From: Solanum dulcamara
Lineage: Eukaryota; Streptophyta; Magnoliopsida; Solanales; Solanaceae
Length of the DNA: 64,000 bases
Assembly: GCF_947179165.1 (NCBI RefSeq)
Contig: NC_077237.1
Span: 66,261,523 to 66,325,522, forward strand
Direction of reading: 5' to 3'
A model generated the notes under the pieces. The model made no database searches. It saw only the letters and a list, made by a program, of their open reading frames with translations, and was not told where the DNA came from. A program made the position numbers and the translations under genes. Below are positions 20,876 to 33,796 of the stretch, piece after piece. Position 1 is the stretch's first letter; each line of letters opens with the position of its first letter.

Positions 20876-21365
20876 TCGAGTTGTTGAAGAAGAAAAAGGC
20901 ATAGGTTTGGACAGAACATTGTCAAGAGGCATTTGAAGGCCTTAAGATAGTTGTGACTGATAAGCCAATCTTGGCATTGCCCGACTTTACCAAGACATTT
21001 GAGGTACATATGGATGCCTTTAATTTCATCATAGGAGGTGTCTTGATACAAGATAAACATCATATAGCACTCAAGAGACACAAGTTGAATGAGAAAGAAT
21101 GACGTTACACAGTACAAGAAAAATAGATGACTGTCATTGTTCATTGCCTTCGCATATGGCGATATTACTTGCTCAAGTCAAAGGTTGTGTTCAATACTGA
21201 CAGTGTGACCACTAGTTACTTCCAGACGCAAAAGAAGCTTACTTTGAAGCAGGCTAGGTGGCAGTACTTCTTTGCTGAGTTTGATTATGTGCTAGAGTAT
21301 AAGTCATGCAGGGGTAACATTGTGGTTGATGCCTTGAGCCGAAAGCCTGGACTTGTGATAATGGC
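20876..21365 (+). pseudogene. Element H RT end and RNase H
   Basis: Resumes with ELLKKKKAW, then PILALPDFTKTFEVHMDA, GGVLIQDKHHIA, and QTQKKLTLKQARWQYFFAEF followed by DALSRKPGL. These are the connection and RNase H blocks of a gypsy element. Contains stop codons. Confidence 0.85.
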
Positions 21366-22624
21366 ATGGATAGTATAGATCAAATGAAATTTTTATATGA
21401 GCTTGATGGACACCAAATAAATACATACAATGTGTGGAAAGTCCATCAAAGTTAAAATAAAGAAGAAAGAGGCTATGTGTGCAAATGACCATCTCATAAA
21501 TTCAAGAATTCACAAAAGAAGGCAACCAAACAAGGCCCTTATATCATTAAGGGTAAAATTATAAAAGAAAGTGTCTTCTTTATTTCTTAGTATAAATAGT
21601 AGTCTTTTTTAATTCAGAAAAGGGTCAAATATACCCATGTACTATTGAAAATAATTTAAATATATCCCTCATTATACTTTTGGGCTAAATATACCTCTCT
21701 TGTTGTACTTTCGGTTCAAATATACCCCTCTCATTATACTTTTATACAAGTTCGCCCTTAATTTTAACGGAATAACACTTGAAAAGCTCAAAATTAAATA
21801 ATTCATTCTCAGTTTTAAATATCTGATTTTTTTAAAAATAAATTAATTTTTTAAGTACTAATTTGAGTTTTTTTTTTTTTTTTAAAAATGACAATACAAA
21901 ATGCATTGCATAATTTTAAGTACTAATACATGAAATTTCTAAATACTAATTTGAGTCTTTTTTTCTTACAAAAAGATAAGACAGAAAATGCTGCAAAATT
22001 ATAGTATTGTATTGTCATTTCTAAGAAAAAAAACTCAAATTAGTACTTGAAAATTTTATTTATTTCTAAAAAATTAGATATTTAAAATTGAGAATGAGTT
22101 ATTTAATTTTGAATTTTTCAAGTGTTTTTCCTTTAAAATTAATGGTGAATTTGTACCAAAGTATAATGTGACGGGTATATTTGTACCGAAAAGTATAACA
22201 GGATGGGTACATTTAGCCCGAAAATATAATAAGGGGTATATTTAAACTATTTTCAATAGTACAGGGGTATATTTGACCCTTTTCCGTTTTGAATTTGGAA
22301 GGGAGATTTTTGATGTTGAATGAAGAAACTCTTAATAGAGTGTAGTTCAAGGGTGGAATCCCTTTAGGTTAGTCTAGATTAGTGTAGCTTAATTGATGGG
22401 TTGATTCATATTGTTGATTGAAGACTCCTTGTTTTTGATTTCACATTGAATAACTTATTTGTGGATTTCAAGTAGTTTCTCTTTTCTATTGAATTTAAGT
22501 CTCTTCTCCCTTGGTTAATTGTGTTTTCAATTAGCCCTTCTTTCTTCCTTTATCATTCCTTATTTCTCATTTATCGTACTTTTGTGTTGTTTAATTCCAC
22601 ATTTGATTTGAATTGGCTTCATCC
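21366..22624. mobile_element. Unclassified LTR-like insertion carrying a foldback element
   Basis: Separates RNase H (ending near 21365) from integrase (starting near 22625) of element H. The left arm has a TATA-like AGTATAAATAGTAG near 21590 and the right arm is T-rich; both are noncoding. This fits a solo LTR into which the 672 bp foldback element later jumped, but I could not find a convincing 5 bp duplication. Confidence 0.4.
21615..22286. mobile_element. Mutator-type foldback MITE (672 bp)
   Basis: Nearly the whole element is two inverted arms: GAAAAGGGTCAAATATACCC at 21617 is mirrored at the right end, and arms of over 200 bp remain alignable inward (ACTATTGAAAAT, AGTTTTAAATATCTGATTT). 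Flanks are tttttaatt (21606-21614) and ttttgaatt (22287-22295), a 9 bp duplication with one mismatch, as expected of Mutator-like elements. No coding capacity. Confidence 0.8.
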
Positions 22625-23024
22625 CCAGTTGGAACATTATCAACTTGATGCCATCACTACAATAAGTTGGGACATTCAAGATGCTATAAAGTAGGGTATG
22701 CAGTATGATCCAGTAGCCAAACAACTCATGGCGTTAGCCAATCTAAAGGAAGACGAGACACTTTTAGGTGGAGGATGGTCTATTGAGCACCATTGGACGG
22801 AGGTTCTACATGACCAAGTTTGGAAATATTAGACGGTGTATTATGAAGGAGATTTATGACACATTATGGGTTGTTCATACAGGACAACATCGCACTAGGG
22901 CCTTAGTTGATTCAGTTTACTACCCGACGCAAATGCGAGAGTATATATAGTGCTATGTGTAGACTTGTCTTGTGTGCCAACAACACAAGGTTCAGAAGAG
23001 ACAGTATAGAGGAAGTTTTGAGCT
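22625..23024 (+). pseudogene. Element H integrase, N-terminal zinc-finger part
   Basis: Reads ISWDIQDAI, QYDPVAKQLMALAN, then VEDGLLSTIGRRFY and the HHCC finger ending TCLVCQQHKVQKRQYRG. It is cut after SFEL by insertion of element D, and the core resumes at 33802. Several stops. Confidence 0.8.
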
Positions 23025-25884
23025 TGTAATGACCTCCAAGGTCATTTTTATACTTTTGCATGTTTTTACCATTTTACTTATTCTTGTAGCTTCTTTACAG
23101 CTCATATGTGATGTTAGGATGGGTGATACACTTTCCAAGGTGTTCGATTGAGTTTTGAGGTGCTTTGGCCATTTTTGAGGCTTAAAGTTTGAAAGAATTG
23201 ACTTTAATCAACGTTCGAAGATTTTTGTGTCGTATGAAAATTCTGATGGTTTTATCAACTCTGGAAGGCCCATTTTGGTCTAGAAGAAACGTTGGTTTGG
23301 GTTTTGGAGTCTTCGTTTTGAGTTTAGGTGGTTTTGCCGTTTTAACTTTAAATTTTGTCCAAGTTTGACATCAGTCAACATTTTGAATTAACGCACTTAG
23401 ATAAAAATTTCATCAGTGTGGTTAGCTCCGAAATGCCAAGGTTGGTCTAGAACGACTTTTGGTTCGGTTCCCTAGGTGATCGAAATGAGTTTTTAGCCGT
23501 TTGTACATTTTAAGTGTTTTCTTTGAAATCCTTTGACTCGGGTCAACATTCCATCGAAACAAATTCCAATGGAAAATCCATCGATTCCATTGAGACTAGA
23601 ATGCCATTTTCTGTTGGATAACATATTTCATTCACGCGTATGGGGTTCTAAACGAATTTGGAATGTTTTTTCCAGTTGGCAAACTCAAATTGCACCAGCA
23701 GGCATCTGGCGTCGGCCCTAAAGTGACTCCTTGTCGCTAAAGCAACAAGGAGGTCGCTAAAGTGACCAAGTGTAGGGGTCGGTTGTCACTAAAGCTACCG
23801 GTCATCACTAAAGTGAACTATTGCTTAAGAAACATGGTGTCGCTAAAGCGTCGCCCGCCTCTCTGAGGTGGTCTCTCAAGTGAACACTAGGGGTTCGCTT
23901 AAGCGACATTAGACACCTATTTTTGGTCTCTTTTTCAGATTTGAGCCCCAAACTTCCAACCTCGATTTTTCTCTCTATATGTAGACGATTTGAGTGATTC
24001 AAAAGGCTAAATTGCATGGATTTTCGAGGGGAATCCATTGGTATGTACATAATTAGGAGCAAAGACTTTCTTTGGGGTACATTTCCCTTTTCCTTGCATT
24101 TTTTACTATTCTAGGGCTTGAATTTTGTGGGATTATTTGAGTTCTTTTGGTGCTCGAAATATGCCCATTTTTGAGGCATAATTACCTTGAGCTAGTTAGG
24201 ACCTTTTGATGGAATTAGTTTTTCAATTTCGTGTGCAAGTCCCAATCTCAATTTTGCCCCAATTTTAGTTTTATTTTAATTATAGCAATATGGGTATCGT
24301 TAGCCCTGTTTGGATGTGTCCTTCGATAATTTGATAGAGTGGCATCACTTAGAAGCATCCCATAAAGGAATGATTCAAATTTATCGGGTTTGGGTGCGGT
24401 TTTGGCTTTGAGGTAGATTATGACTTACTCTTGTTTGACTTGGCTTAGTTAGAATAGGTATATTTTGAGTAGTAATGCATGAATAGGTTGGTGATATAAG
24501 TTTTGATATCCATTGGACATTTAGGAGTCGATGATCATTGATAGAGATTAGTTTGAGGTTTTTGTCGTTGGATCCTTAGTCTAGGTGATCTCTTGATTTG
24601 TTACATTGATCGGAATCCTTAGATCTTGCTCCTAAGTGATTTCAAATTAGAATGCCGTTTGCTTGACTTGCTTGGTTTTGGTTGTCATTTGATGTTATTT
24701 CTGTGAAAGCCTTTATCTTGCTTGTTTTTTATATTGAAATATTGAGCCCAAGGCTCTATTTTTGGTACATCGAAGTCTTAGGTTAGTGATTTAGCACTTT
24801 TGAAGGAATTTTTACTCAACTCGAGTGATATATGATTTTGACATACTACTTGTATTGATTTGCCTCACTGGTGTTAAAAACTCTTTTTATAAAAAGAATA
24901 AAATGGAAATTTCAAGACTTTTGATTGATGGATAAGTGTAATAATTTAAGAAAATACTGGTGATATTTTAATTATGGCATTTCTTATTGAGAAGCTCGAG
25001 GTGAATTACGGGTGATCCATTGATATATAATTCGGGTTATTATTATTATTATTACTATTGAGAAGCTTGAGGTGTGAATTTCGGGCTGCCCATAATACAT
25101 ATTTAGGTTACTATTATTACTACTATTGTTGGGAAGCTCGAGGCATGAATTCTGGGCGCTTCATGATACTTTTAGAGGATATTGATCCTTAGCTACGAGT
25201 TTATATTTGTGTATTCGTTTGGTGTTTTATTAGTTGGGATTATTGATATGCTTACGTGATTGGTCGGGCTTACTTGACTTTTGTATGGTTATTCTCGTAC
25301 CCTCTTTCCCCCGTATTTTTAGTTTGTGTATATTTTATTCCTTCTGAGCTCGGTCGGCCTATTATGCCTATTGGATACCCCATATTTTGGTACTCATACT
25401 GCATTTTTTCATATTTTTAATGCAGCTCTCAATTCAAGCCGCCCCTAGCTCACGCCTAATCATCCGTAGCAGTGCCATATCCAGATTGTGGTGAACTTCC
25501 GGCATTTAGAGACTTGCTACACTCCCTCTTTTGCTTTGACTTCTATTTTGTATTTTGGACAGTCAGATTAGTATTGTATATTTATACATATTGTCAGCTT
25601 TTGTAGTTAGTAGCTCCTGTATATGTGATACCAGGTCCAAAGTTTAGTCTAGTGTCAGTTTATCATTCTTTTGGGTCACTATCGGGACCTTTGTATATTT
25701 TATATCATATTTACATATCTATACATTGGACTGACTTTTCTTCTGTTATATTCTTTTGCTTCAACCTTCTTATGTTATTAATTATTTAATTAGATTGAGA
25801 TTTGTTTTCTGCTTTTCTTAAATTTGGCTTGCCTACTTAGGGGTTATAGTAAGTATCATCATGGCCCGGATTTAGGTTGTGACA
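23025..25884 (+). repeat. Element D 5' LTR
   Basis: TGTAATGACCTCC to GGTTGTGACA, 2860 bp. It has a U3 array of TCGCTAAAGCGA words at 23706-23915 and a TATA-like CTCTCTATATG at 23971. The distal part has local repeats around TTGAGAAGCTCGAGG (three near 24990-25150). No open reading frame of note. Confidence 0.88.
23706..23915. promoter_or_regulatory. Array of TCGCTTAAGCGA-like words in element D LTR
   Basis: About nine copies of a word close to the perfect 12 bp palindrome TCGCTTAAGCGA (for example TCGCTAAAGCAAC, TCGCTAAAGTGACC, TCGCTAAAGCGTCG, TTCGCTTAAGCGAC), in both orientations. The array ends about 60 bp before the TATA-like site. The matching array in the 3' LTR is at 31600-31770. Confidence 0.7.
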
Positions 25885-25888
25885 GAGT

Positions 25889-25900
25889 GGTATCAAAGCT
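25889..25900 (+). other. Primer-binding site of element D
   Basis: TGGTATCAAAGC, one mismatch from the iMet consensus, four bases after the LTR end. Confidence 0.85.
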
Positions 25901-26090
25901 TAGGCTCATCGGTCTTACTATTTTAGGGGCAAGTGTCTAGTAGAGTCCCGTGGATTAGTTTGATGACGTTCGTATATAATATTCGGGAGGCTATAGGACA
26001 TTGTTTGGAATTAATTCACTATTCTTGTTTTTGATCGTGCACTAATATTGATGAACACTTCTAAATTCTAATTGTTTTACTCTTTCTCAG

Positions 26091-27520
26091 ATGATGAGGA
26101 AGAGATCTACTCAGGGTGGACGAGAGCCCCCTGCGCTTACAGATAGAGCCCTAACTTAGGGTAGAGGTCGATATCGACACAGAGGTTGGGGTAGAGCTCA
26201 AGCCATAACACTAGTGCCGGAGCCAGACATTGAAGTTCAAATGTTCGAGCATCAACCAATGGAGGAGGATCCAACCCTGCCCCCACTCGGATTCATAGCC
26301 ATACCACCATTACAAGATACCCTGGGTCAGATCCTCAGCTTCATGGAGGGTATGTCCCAAATAGGGACTTTGCCTAGCACATCAGCTGGACCTCAGGTCT
26401 GAGAGAAGGCAAAAACTTCAGGCCAGACCAGGGCACTATATGATCAGACCCAGTTCTACAGCCCGCCCAATAATTCAGCCTATTCCTACAGTTGTTCAGC
26501 ATATGGCTGCTAGGCCGATTATGACTGTAGAGGAGCAGAATATGTTAATGAGGTTTATCAGATTAGCCCCTCCCAGGTTCTCATGTGCTGCGGGTGAGGA
26601 TGCCTATGAGTTTCTGGTTAGTTGCCAGGAGAGGCTGCATAACCTTGGATTGGTGGAGTCCCACAGGGTTGATTACACTGATTTTCATCTAGATGGACTA
26701 GTGAAGCAGTGGTGGAGGTCTTATCTCAACTACAGACTCAGTTCTTTGAGGCTTTTTTTTAAGTATGTACCCGCAGTTTGAGGGAGAGGTTGAGAGATGA
26801 GTTCACAGGGTTGGTACAGGGATCGATGACAGTCATAGAGTATGAGTCTTGATTCCATGAGCTCTCCAGACATGCTACCATGATCATGCCGACAGAGGAG
26901 GAGAGGGTATGCCGATTTGTTAGAGGGTTATCTGTTTCTTTAAGGTTGTCTATAGAGCAGATGGTTGCATCTGGCTGTTCGTTTTTGCAGATAGTAGATC
27001 ATGCCCGTACTATTGAGGCTATACATTGTGAGGCCTATAAAGGCAGCGACAAAAAGCCTTGTCGCCAGGGCAATTTTAGTGGACGCTAGTCATATGGTAT
27101 TGGTTCTTTTGTTATAGGTCATCCCCAGTAGTATCCACCTAGTAGACTGATTTAGGCAGCCTTATAGCTTACCAACAATGGATCAGCATGCACAAATGGT
27201 CAGAGAGGCCAGACTTCGAGTCAGTCTTCTCGGGGTCAGACTTTTGGGGTATTTAGGCCTTGGTGGCCATTCAGGTTCATTTGGGACATCATAAGGGGAT
27301 TCATTTAGAGGGTCATGCTAAGAGTATAGTGTGATAGGACACTTTGCCAGGGAGTGTCCTATTATTAGCCATCGCAGACGCCAGATGCAGCAGGGTCAGC
27401 AGGTTTAGGCCCCTAAGAACCTAGTTCAGCTGCCCAGAAAGAGTGTGTAGGGTGGTAGAGGTGAGTCTCAGGTACTAGGGTGGTACCCAAGCTGACCGAA
27501 CATATAGTAGAGATGGACGC
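26091..27520 (+). pseudogene. Element D gag (broken)
   Basis: The ATG at 26091 opens a basic, RG-rich start (RGRYRHRGWGRAQA). The capsid block follows near 26560-27060 (EDAYEFLVSCQERLHNLGLV, ERVCRFVRGLSVSLRLSI). Near 27330-27360 is a zinc-knuckle remnant ending GHFARECP, with its first cysteines lost. Interrupted by stops and frameshifts. Confidence 0.8.
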
Positions 27521-27529
27521 AGCCACATA

Positions 27530-30500
27530 TATGCTTTTTATATAGGCCAAAGGTGGAGACATCGAATGCTTTCATCACAGGTACGAACTCCGTCTCTCAT
27601 TAGCCTGCCTATGCTTTATTTGATTTGGGGTCCACTTACTCGTATGTGTCTGCTCATTATTCCACTCGATGAGATGTTTTATGTGAGCCATTTCCTATTT
27701 CTATATGTGTATCTACCCCCGTAGGTGATTCTTTAGTAGTGGATTGAGTGTATCAATCCTATGTGGTGATTATCATAGGGTATGATACTTGAGCGAACCT
27801 GTTGTGCTAGATATGGTAGACTTTGACTTGATTCTAGGCATAGATTGGTTGTCTACTCATCATATGATTTTGGATTACTTCTCTAATACCATTACTTTAT
27901 ATATGCCTGGTATCCCTCCGGTCGTGTGGGCAGGTGCAGTTAGTCATGTGTTGTGTTGTATGATTTCCTTCCTCAGAGCTCAGCAGTTAGTGGGGAAAGG
28001 GTATCTAGCGTATCTTGCTTATGTACATGACGCTAGTGCTGACACTTTTTCTGTTAATTCTGGTTCGGTGGTCTGAGAGTTCCCTGATGTATTTCCCACT
28101 GATCTACTTGGTCTTTCTCTGAAGCATGATATTAAATTCAGCATTGATGTTGAGCCGAGTACATAACCAGTCTCTATTTTGCCGTATTAGATGGCTCTAG
28201 TTGAGTTGAGGGAGCTTAAGGTATAGATCCAGAACCTCTTGAGTAAGGGGTTTATCAGGCCCAATATGTCTCTCTAGGGTGCTCCTATTCTATTCGTAAA
28301 GAAGAATAATAGTACCTTGCGCATGTGTATTGAGTACAGGCAGCTAGATAAGGTGACCATCAAGAATAGGTATTAAATGTTGTGGATTGATGTTTTATTT
28401 GACCAGCTCCAGCGTGTAGCAGTGTTCTCTAAGATAGACTTGAGGTCAAGGTATCACCAGCTAAGAATTAGGTAGTCATATATCCCTAAGACTACTTTCA
28501 GGACACGATACGGGCACTATGAGTTCTTAGTCATGTCTTTTGGGTTGACTAATTCCCCCGCAACATTTATGGATTTGATGAACCGTATGTTCAGGATATA
28601 CATGGAATCTTTTGTCCTTATATTCATTGATGACATTCTCGCCTACTTCGGACCTTGAGGGATCAACAGTTGTATTTGGCTTAAATCTGTGGCATTCCTA
28701 GGGCACGTAGTGTTGAAGAATGGGATTATGGTAGATCCGGTGAAGATAGAGGCAGTTCGTGATTGGGCTAGGCCCACTTCTCCTATCAAGGTTCATAGTT
28801 TCATCGGGTTGGCAGGATATTACAGAGGGTTTGTGGAGGGGTTCTCTTCTATTGTAGCACCTTTGACCATACTGACTCAGAAAAATATTCCTTTCTAATG
28901 GTCTGAAGAGTGTGAGGTGAGCTTCTTAAAGCTCAAAGGCTTGTTGACTTCATCTTTGACTCTTACTCTTCTTGTCAAAGGGTCAGAGATTTGCAGTGTA
29001 TTATGATGCTTTAGGTGTTGGCTTGGGATGCGTTCTGATACAACATGGTAGAGTTATTGCATATGCTTTTAGGCAGCTGAAGGTGCATGAGCAGAACTAC
29101 CCTATACATGATTTAGAGTTGGCGGTGGTAGTCTTCGCATTGAAGATTTAGAGGCATTACTTGTATGGAGCCCATTGTGAGATCTACACTAACCACCGTA
29201 GTCTTCAATATATCTTCAGCCAGAAAGATCTTAATTTGAGATAGCGCAGGTGGTTGGAGTTGCTGAAGGACTATGAAATCACTATCCTCTATCACCCGGG
29301 CAAGGCAAATATGGTAGTAGATGCTTTAAGTTGGAAGGCGGCGAGTATGGGGAGTTTGGCATTCTTATTAGTTGAGGAGCGGCCTCTAGCTTTGGACATT
29401 CAGTCCTTAGCTGAACAGATAATTCATCTTGATATTTTTAAGCCGGGCAGGGTACTTACTTGTGTAGAGGCTAGGTCTTCCTTGATGGAGCAGATTCAGG
29501 AACAACAGTTTGAGGACCCACAACTGAGGGTGATTTATGATAAGGTACTCAGTAGGGAGGCTAGGAAGGCAACCTTAGATCCGGAGGGCATATTAAGGAT
29601 TGAGGGTCGTATCTGTGTTCCTAGAGTTGGAGATATAGTCAGGTTCATCCTTGAGGAGGCCCATTATTCCAGATATTTCATTCACCCCAGTGCGGGGAAG
29701 ATGTACTGCGACCTATGACAATATTTCTGGTGGTGTGGGATAAAGCGGGATATTGCAACTTTTATGGCTAGGTGCTTGAACTATCAACAGGTCAAGTTCG
29801 AGCATTAGAGGCAAGGTAGTTTGACCCAGCGACTACCCATTCTAGAGTGGAAGTGGGAGTGGATAACTATGGACTTTGTAGTGGTTTTACCATGCACCTC
29901 CTGAGGTTTTGATTCTATTTGGGTCATTGTAGATCGATTGACCAAGTCTGCTCACTTCTTACCGGTCCAGACTACCTATACTTCACAAAAGTTGGCTCAG
30001 ATTTACATTCGAGAGGTGGTTCGATTTCATGGTGTGCCAGTATCTATGATTTCAGACCATAGTACTCAGTTTACTTCGTATTTCTAAGGGTCTATACAGA
30101 AGGAGTTGGGTACCTGAGTTAAGCTTAACACAACGTTCTACCCTCAGACCGATGGCCAATCAGAGAGGACTATTCAGGTCTTAGAGGACATGCTATGGGT
30201 CTGTGTTATTGATTTTTGAGGTCAGTGGGATCAGTCTTTAGCTTTGGCAGAGTTTGCATATAATAACAATAACCATTCGAGCATCAAGATGACATCTTTT
30301 GAGGCATTGTATGGTAGGAAATATCATTCCTCAGTGGGCTGTTTGATGTTTTTGAGGTTAGGCCTTGGGGCCAATTTGCTGTGTGAGTTGATGGACAGAG
30401 TTCATATGATTCAAGAGAGACTCCTTACTACGCAGAGTAGGTAGAAGGGTTATGTTGATCGGAGGGTGCGACCTTTGTAGTTCATGATTAGAGACTGAGT

Positions 30501-30890
30501 AATCCTGTAAGTTCTCCCATGAAGGGCGTAATAAGAATCGAGAGGAGGGGTAGGCTTATCCCCAGGTCCATCTCCCCTTTTGAGATCCTGAGACAGGTAC
30601 GGGAGATAGTTTATGAGTTGGCCTAACCCCCAACACTATCAGTTGTTCACCCGGTGTTTCATGTTTTTATGCTGCAGTGGTACATCCCAGATGATTCTCA
30701 CGTGCTTTAGTGGGATTCAGTTCAGTTTGATGAGTCCTTCTCCTTTGAGGAGAAACTTGTAGTTATTTTAGACAGACAGGTTAGGAAGTTGACGTCTAAG
30801 GAGATTTCATCGGTGAAAGTCCAGTGTAGGCATCATCCGATTGAGGAGGCTACTTGGGAGACTGAGCAGGACATGTGCACCCAATATCCT
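27530..30890 (+). pseudogene. Element D pol: protease, RT, RNase H, integrase, chromodomain (broken)
   Basis: In order: protease tail (MVDFDLILGIDWLSTHH, about 27813-27865); RT from about 28085 with FIDDIL at about 28624-28640; RNase H near 28920-29330 ([25 protein letters not shown]); integrase zinc finger at about 29640-29810 and core 29860-30200 (WITMDFVVVLP, STQFTS, TDGQSERTIQ); C-terminal part (SPFEILRQVREIVYEL); and a chromodomain-like end (HHPIEEATWETEQDM, about 30829-30873). The order RT-RH-IN is gypsy. Many stops; non-functional. Confidence 0.85.
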
Positions 30891-30899
30891 ATCTTTTTG

Positions 30900-33796
30900 A
30901 GGCACCAAGTACCTTTCTTCCTTTTTGTACTTTTGCGTGTTTTTATCATTTTACCCCTTCTTTATAGCTCATATGTGATATTGGGACGAGAGGCACGCTT
31001 TCCAAGGTGTCCAGTTGAGTTTTGAGGTGGTTTAGCCATTTTTGAGGCGGTTTAGCCATTTTTGAGGCTTAAAGTTTGAAAGAGTTGACTTTAGTCAACA
31101 TCTAGAGATTCGGCATCGTATGGGAATTTCAACAGTTCCATCAACTCCGCAAGGACCATTTTGGTCTAGAAGGAAGGTTGTTTTTGGTTTTGGCGCCTTC
31201 GTTTTGAGTTTAGGTGGTTTTGCCAATTTAACTTTAAATTTTGGCCAATTTTGACTTCGGTCAACATTTTAAGTTAACATACTCGGATAAAAATTTTGTT
31301 AGCGCGGTTAGGTTCAAAACCCAAGTTTGGTCTAGAATGACCTTTGGTTCGGTTCCCAAAGTGATCGGAACAAGTTTTTGGCCATTTGTGTATTTTAAGT
31401 ATTTTCTTTGAAATCCTTTAACTTGGGTCGACATTCCATCGAAATGACCTCCGTTAGAAAACCGATCAATTCCATTGAGTTTGAAATGCCATTTTCCAAT
31501 TGGGTAGCATAGCTCATTTGCGCGAACAGGGTCCGAACGAATTCAGAACACCCCATCGGAGAATTTGGCATGGAAAGCTCAAATTACACCAACAGGAATC
31601 TGGTGCCTTCACTATTTAGCGACAAGGAGCTTGCTAAAGCAACTGAGTGCAGGGGTCGGTCGTCGCTAAAGCGAACTATCGCTTAAGCAACCTGGTGTTG
31701 CTAAAACGACGCCTGCCTCTCTGAGGTGGTCGCTTAAGCGAACACCGGGGGTTCACTTAAGCGACATTAGAGACCTATTTTTGGTCTCTTTTTCAAATTT
31801 GAGCCCCAAACTTCCAACCTCAATTTTTCTCTCTATATGTGGCGATTTGGGTAATTCAAAAGGCTAAATTGTGTGTATTTTTTAGGGAAATCCATTGTTA
31901 TGTACATAATTAGGCAAAAAAGCTTCCTTAGAGGTACATTGTACTTTTTCTTGCATTTTTAACTATTCTAGGGCTTAAATTTAGTCGGATTATTTGAGCA
32001 TTCCAGTGCTCTAAAGGTGCTCATTTTTGGGGCATAAGTTCCTTGAGCTAGTTGGGACCTTGTGACGGAATTAGGTTTTTGATTTCGTGCGTTGGTCCCA
32101 ATATTGATTTTGACCCGATTTTAGTTCTGTTTTAATTATAGCAATATAGGCATCTTTGGCCTTGTTTTGATGTGTCCTTCAATAATTTGATTGAGTGGTA
32201 TCGTTTGGAGGTGGCCCAGAAAGGAAAGACTCAAGTTTAGCGGTTCGGGTGCAGTTTCAACTTTCAGGTAGATTATGACTTACTCTTGTTAGACTTAGCT
32301 TGGTTAGAATTGGTATATTTTGAGTAGTAATGCATGATTAGATTGGTGATTTAAGTGTTGATATCCATTGGAAATTTAGGAGTCGATGATCATTGATAGC
32401 GACTCGTTTGGGGTTTTTGTTGTTGGATCCTTAGTCTAGGTGATCTCTTGATTTGTTTACATCGATTAGAATCCTTAGAGCTTGCTCTTAGGTGATTTGA
32501 ACTTAGAATGTCGCTTGCTTGACTTGCTTGGTTTTGGTTGCCGTTTGATGTTATTTTGGTGTATGCCTTTATCTTGCTTGTTTTTTGATATTGAAATATT
32601 GGGCTCAAGGCCGTATTTTCGGCACACCGAAGTCTTAGGTTAGTGATTTGGCACCTTTGACGCGATTTTTACCCAACTTGAGTGAAATATGATTTTGACA
32701 TACTACTTGTATTGATTTGCCTCTCCGGTGTTAAAAACTCTTTTTAAAGAAAGAATAAAATGGAAATTTCAAGACTTTTGGTTGATGGATAAGTGTAATA
32801 ATTTAAGAAAATATCGGTGATATTTTAATTATGACATTTCTTATTGAGAAGTTCGAGGAGTGAATTTCGGACAACCCATTGATACATAATTTGGGTAACC
32901 CATTGATACATAATTCGGGTTATTATTATTAAGAAGCTTGAGGTGTGAATTTCGAGTGGCCCATGATACATATTCAGGTTACTATTATTACTACTACTGT
33001 TGGGAAGCTCGAGGTGTGAATTCCGGGAGCTTCATGATACCTTTGGAGGATATTGAGCCTTATCTACGAGTTTACACTTGTGTATTCTTTCGGTGTTTTA
33101 TCAATTGGGATTATTGATGTGCTTACTTGATTGGTCGGGCTTACCTGACTACCATATGATTATTCCTGTGCCCCTTTTCTCCCGTATTTGTAGTTTGTGC
33201 TTCTCTTATTGTTATTAGTATCATCGTGCCGCTTATTATATATTTTATTCCGTCTGATCTCGGTCGGCCTATGATGCCTACTAGGTACCCCGTGTTTTGG
33301 TACTCATACTGCACTTTTTCATATTTTTGATGCAGCTCCCAATTCAAGCCACCCCTAGCGCGCGCCTGATTATCCATAGCGGTGCCAGATCTGGATTGTA
33401 GTGAGCGCTTGGTATTCAGACACTTGCTACACTTCCTCTTTTTCTCTGACTTGTATTTTGTATTTTGAACAGTCAGATTTGTATTTTATATTTGTATACA
33501 TATTGTCAGCTTTTATACTTAGTAACTCCTGTATAGGTGACACCAGGTCCGGGGTTTGGTCTATTGTCAATTCATTATTCTTCTGGGTCACTATCGGGCT
33601 TATTATATATTTTGTATCATATTTATATATCTATACCTTGGCCTGACTTTTTTTTGGTTATATTCTTTTGCTTCTGCCTTCTTATGTTATTAAATATTTA
33701 ATTAGATTGAGATTTATTTTTCGCTTGTCTTGGGTTTGGTTTGCCTACTCGGGGGTTATAGTAGGCGCCATCATAGCCTGAATTTGGGTCATGAAA
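30900..33796 (+). repeat. Element D 3' LTR
   Basis: Aligns with 23025-25884 almost throughout (TTTTGAGGCTTAAAGTTTG, GAGCCCCAAACTTCCAACCT, CTTATGTTATTAA). The first 30 bp are divergent, so the start is uncertain by a few bases, and the end reads ATGAAA instead of GTGACA. It has a private 28 bp-scale direct repeat (CCCATTGATACATAATT) near 32875-32920. The TCGCTTAAGCGA array is at 31600-31770. Confidence 0.85.

Larger units (their letters stand above)
23025..33796 (+). mobile_element. Element D: Tekay/Del-type chromovirus, 10.8 kb, decayed
   Basis: A complete structure with two LTRs of about 2.9 kb, iMet primer-binding site, gag, PR-RT-RH-IN and a chromodomain-like end. It is inserted in the integrase of element H with target duplication gagct (23020-23024) versus gagtt (33797-33801). 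Coding regions have many stops and frameshifts. Confidence 0.88.
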
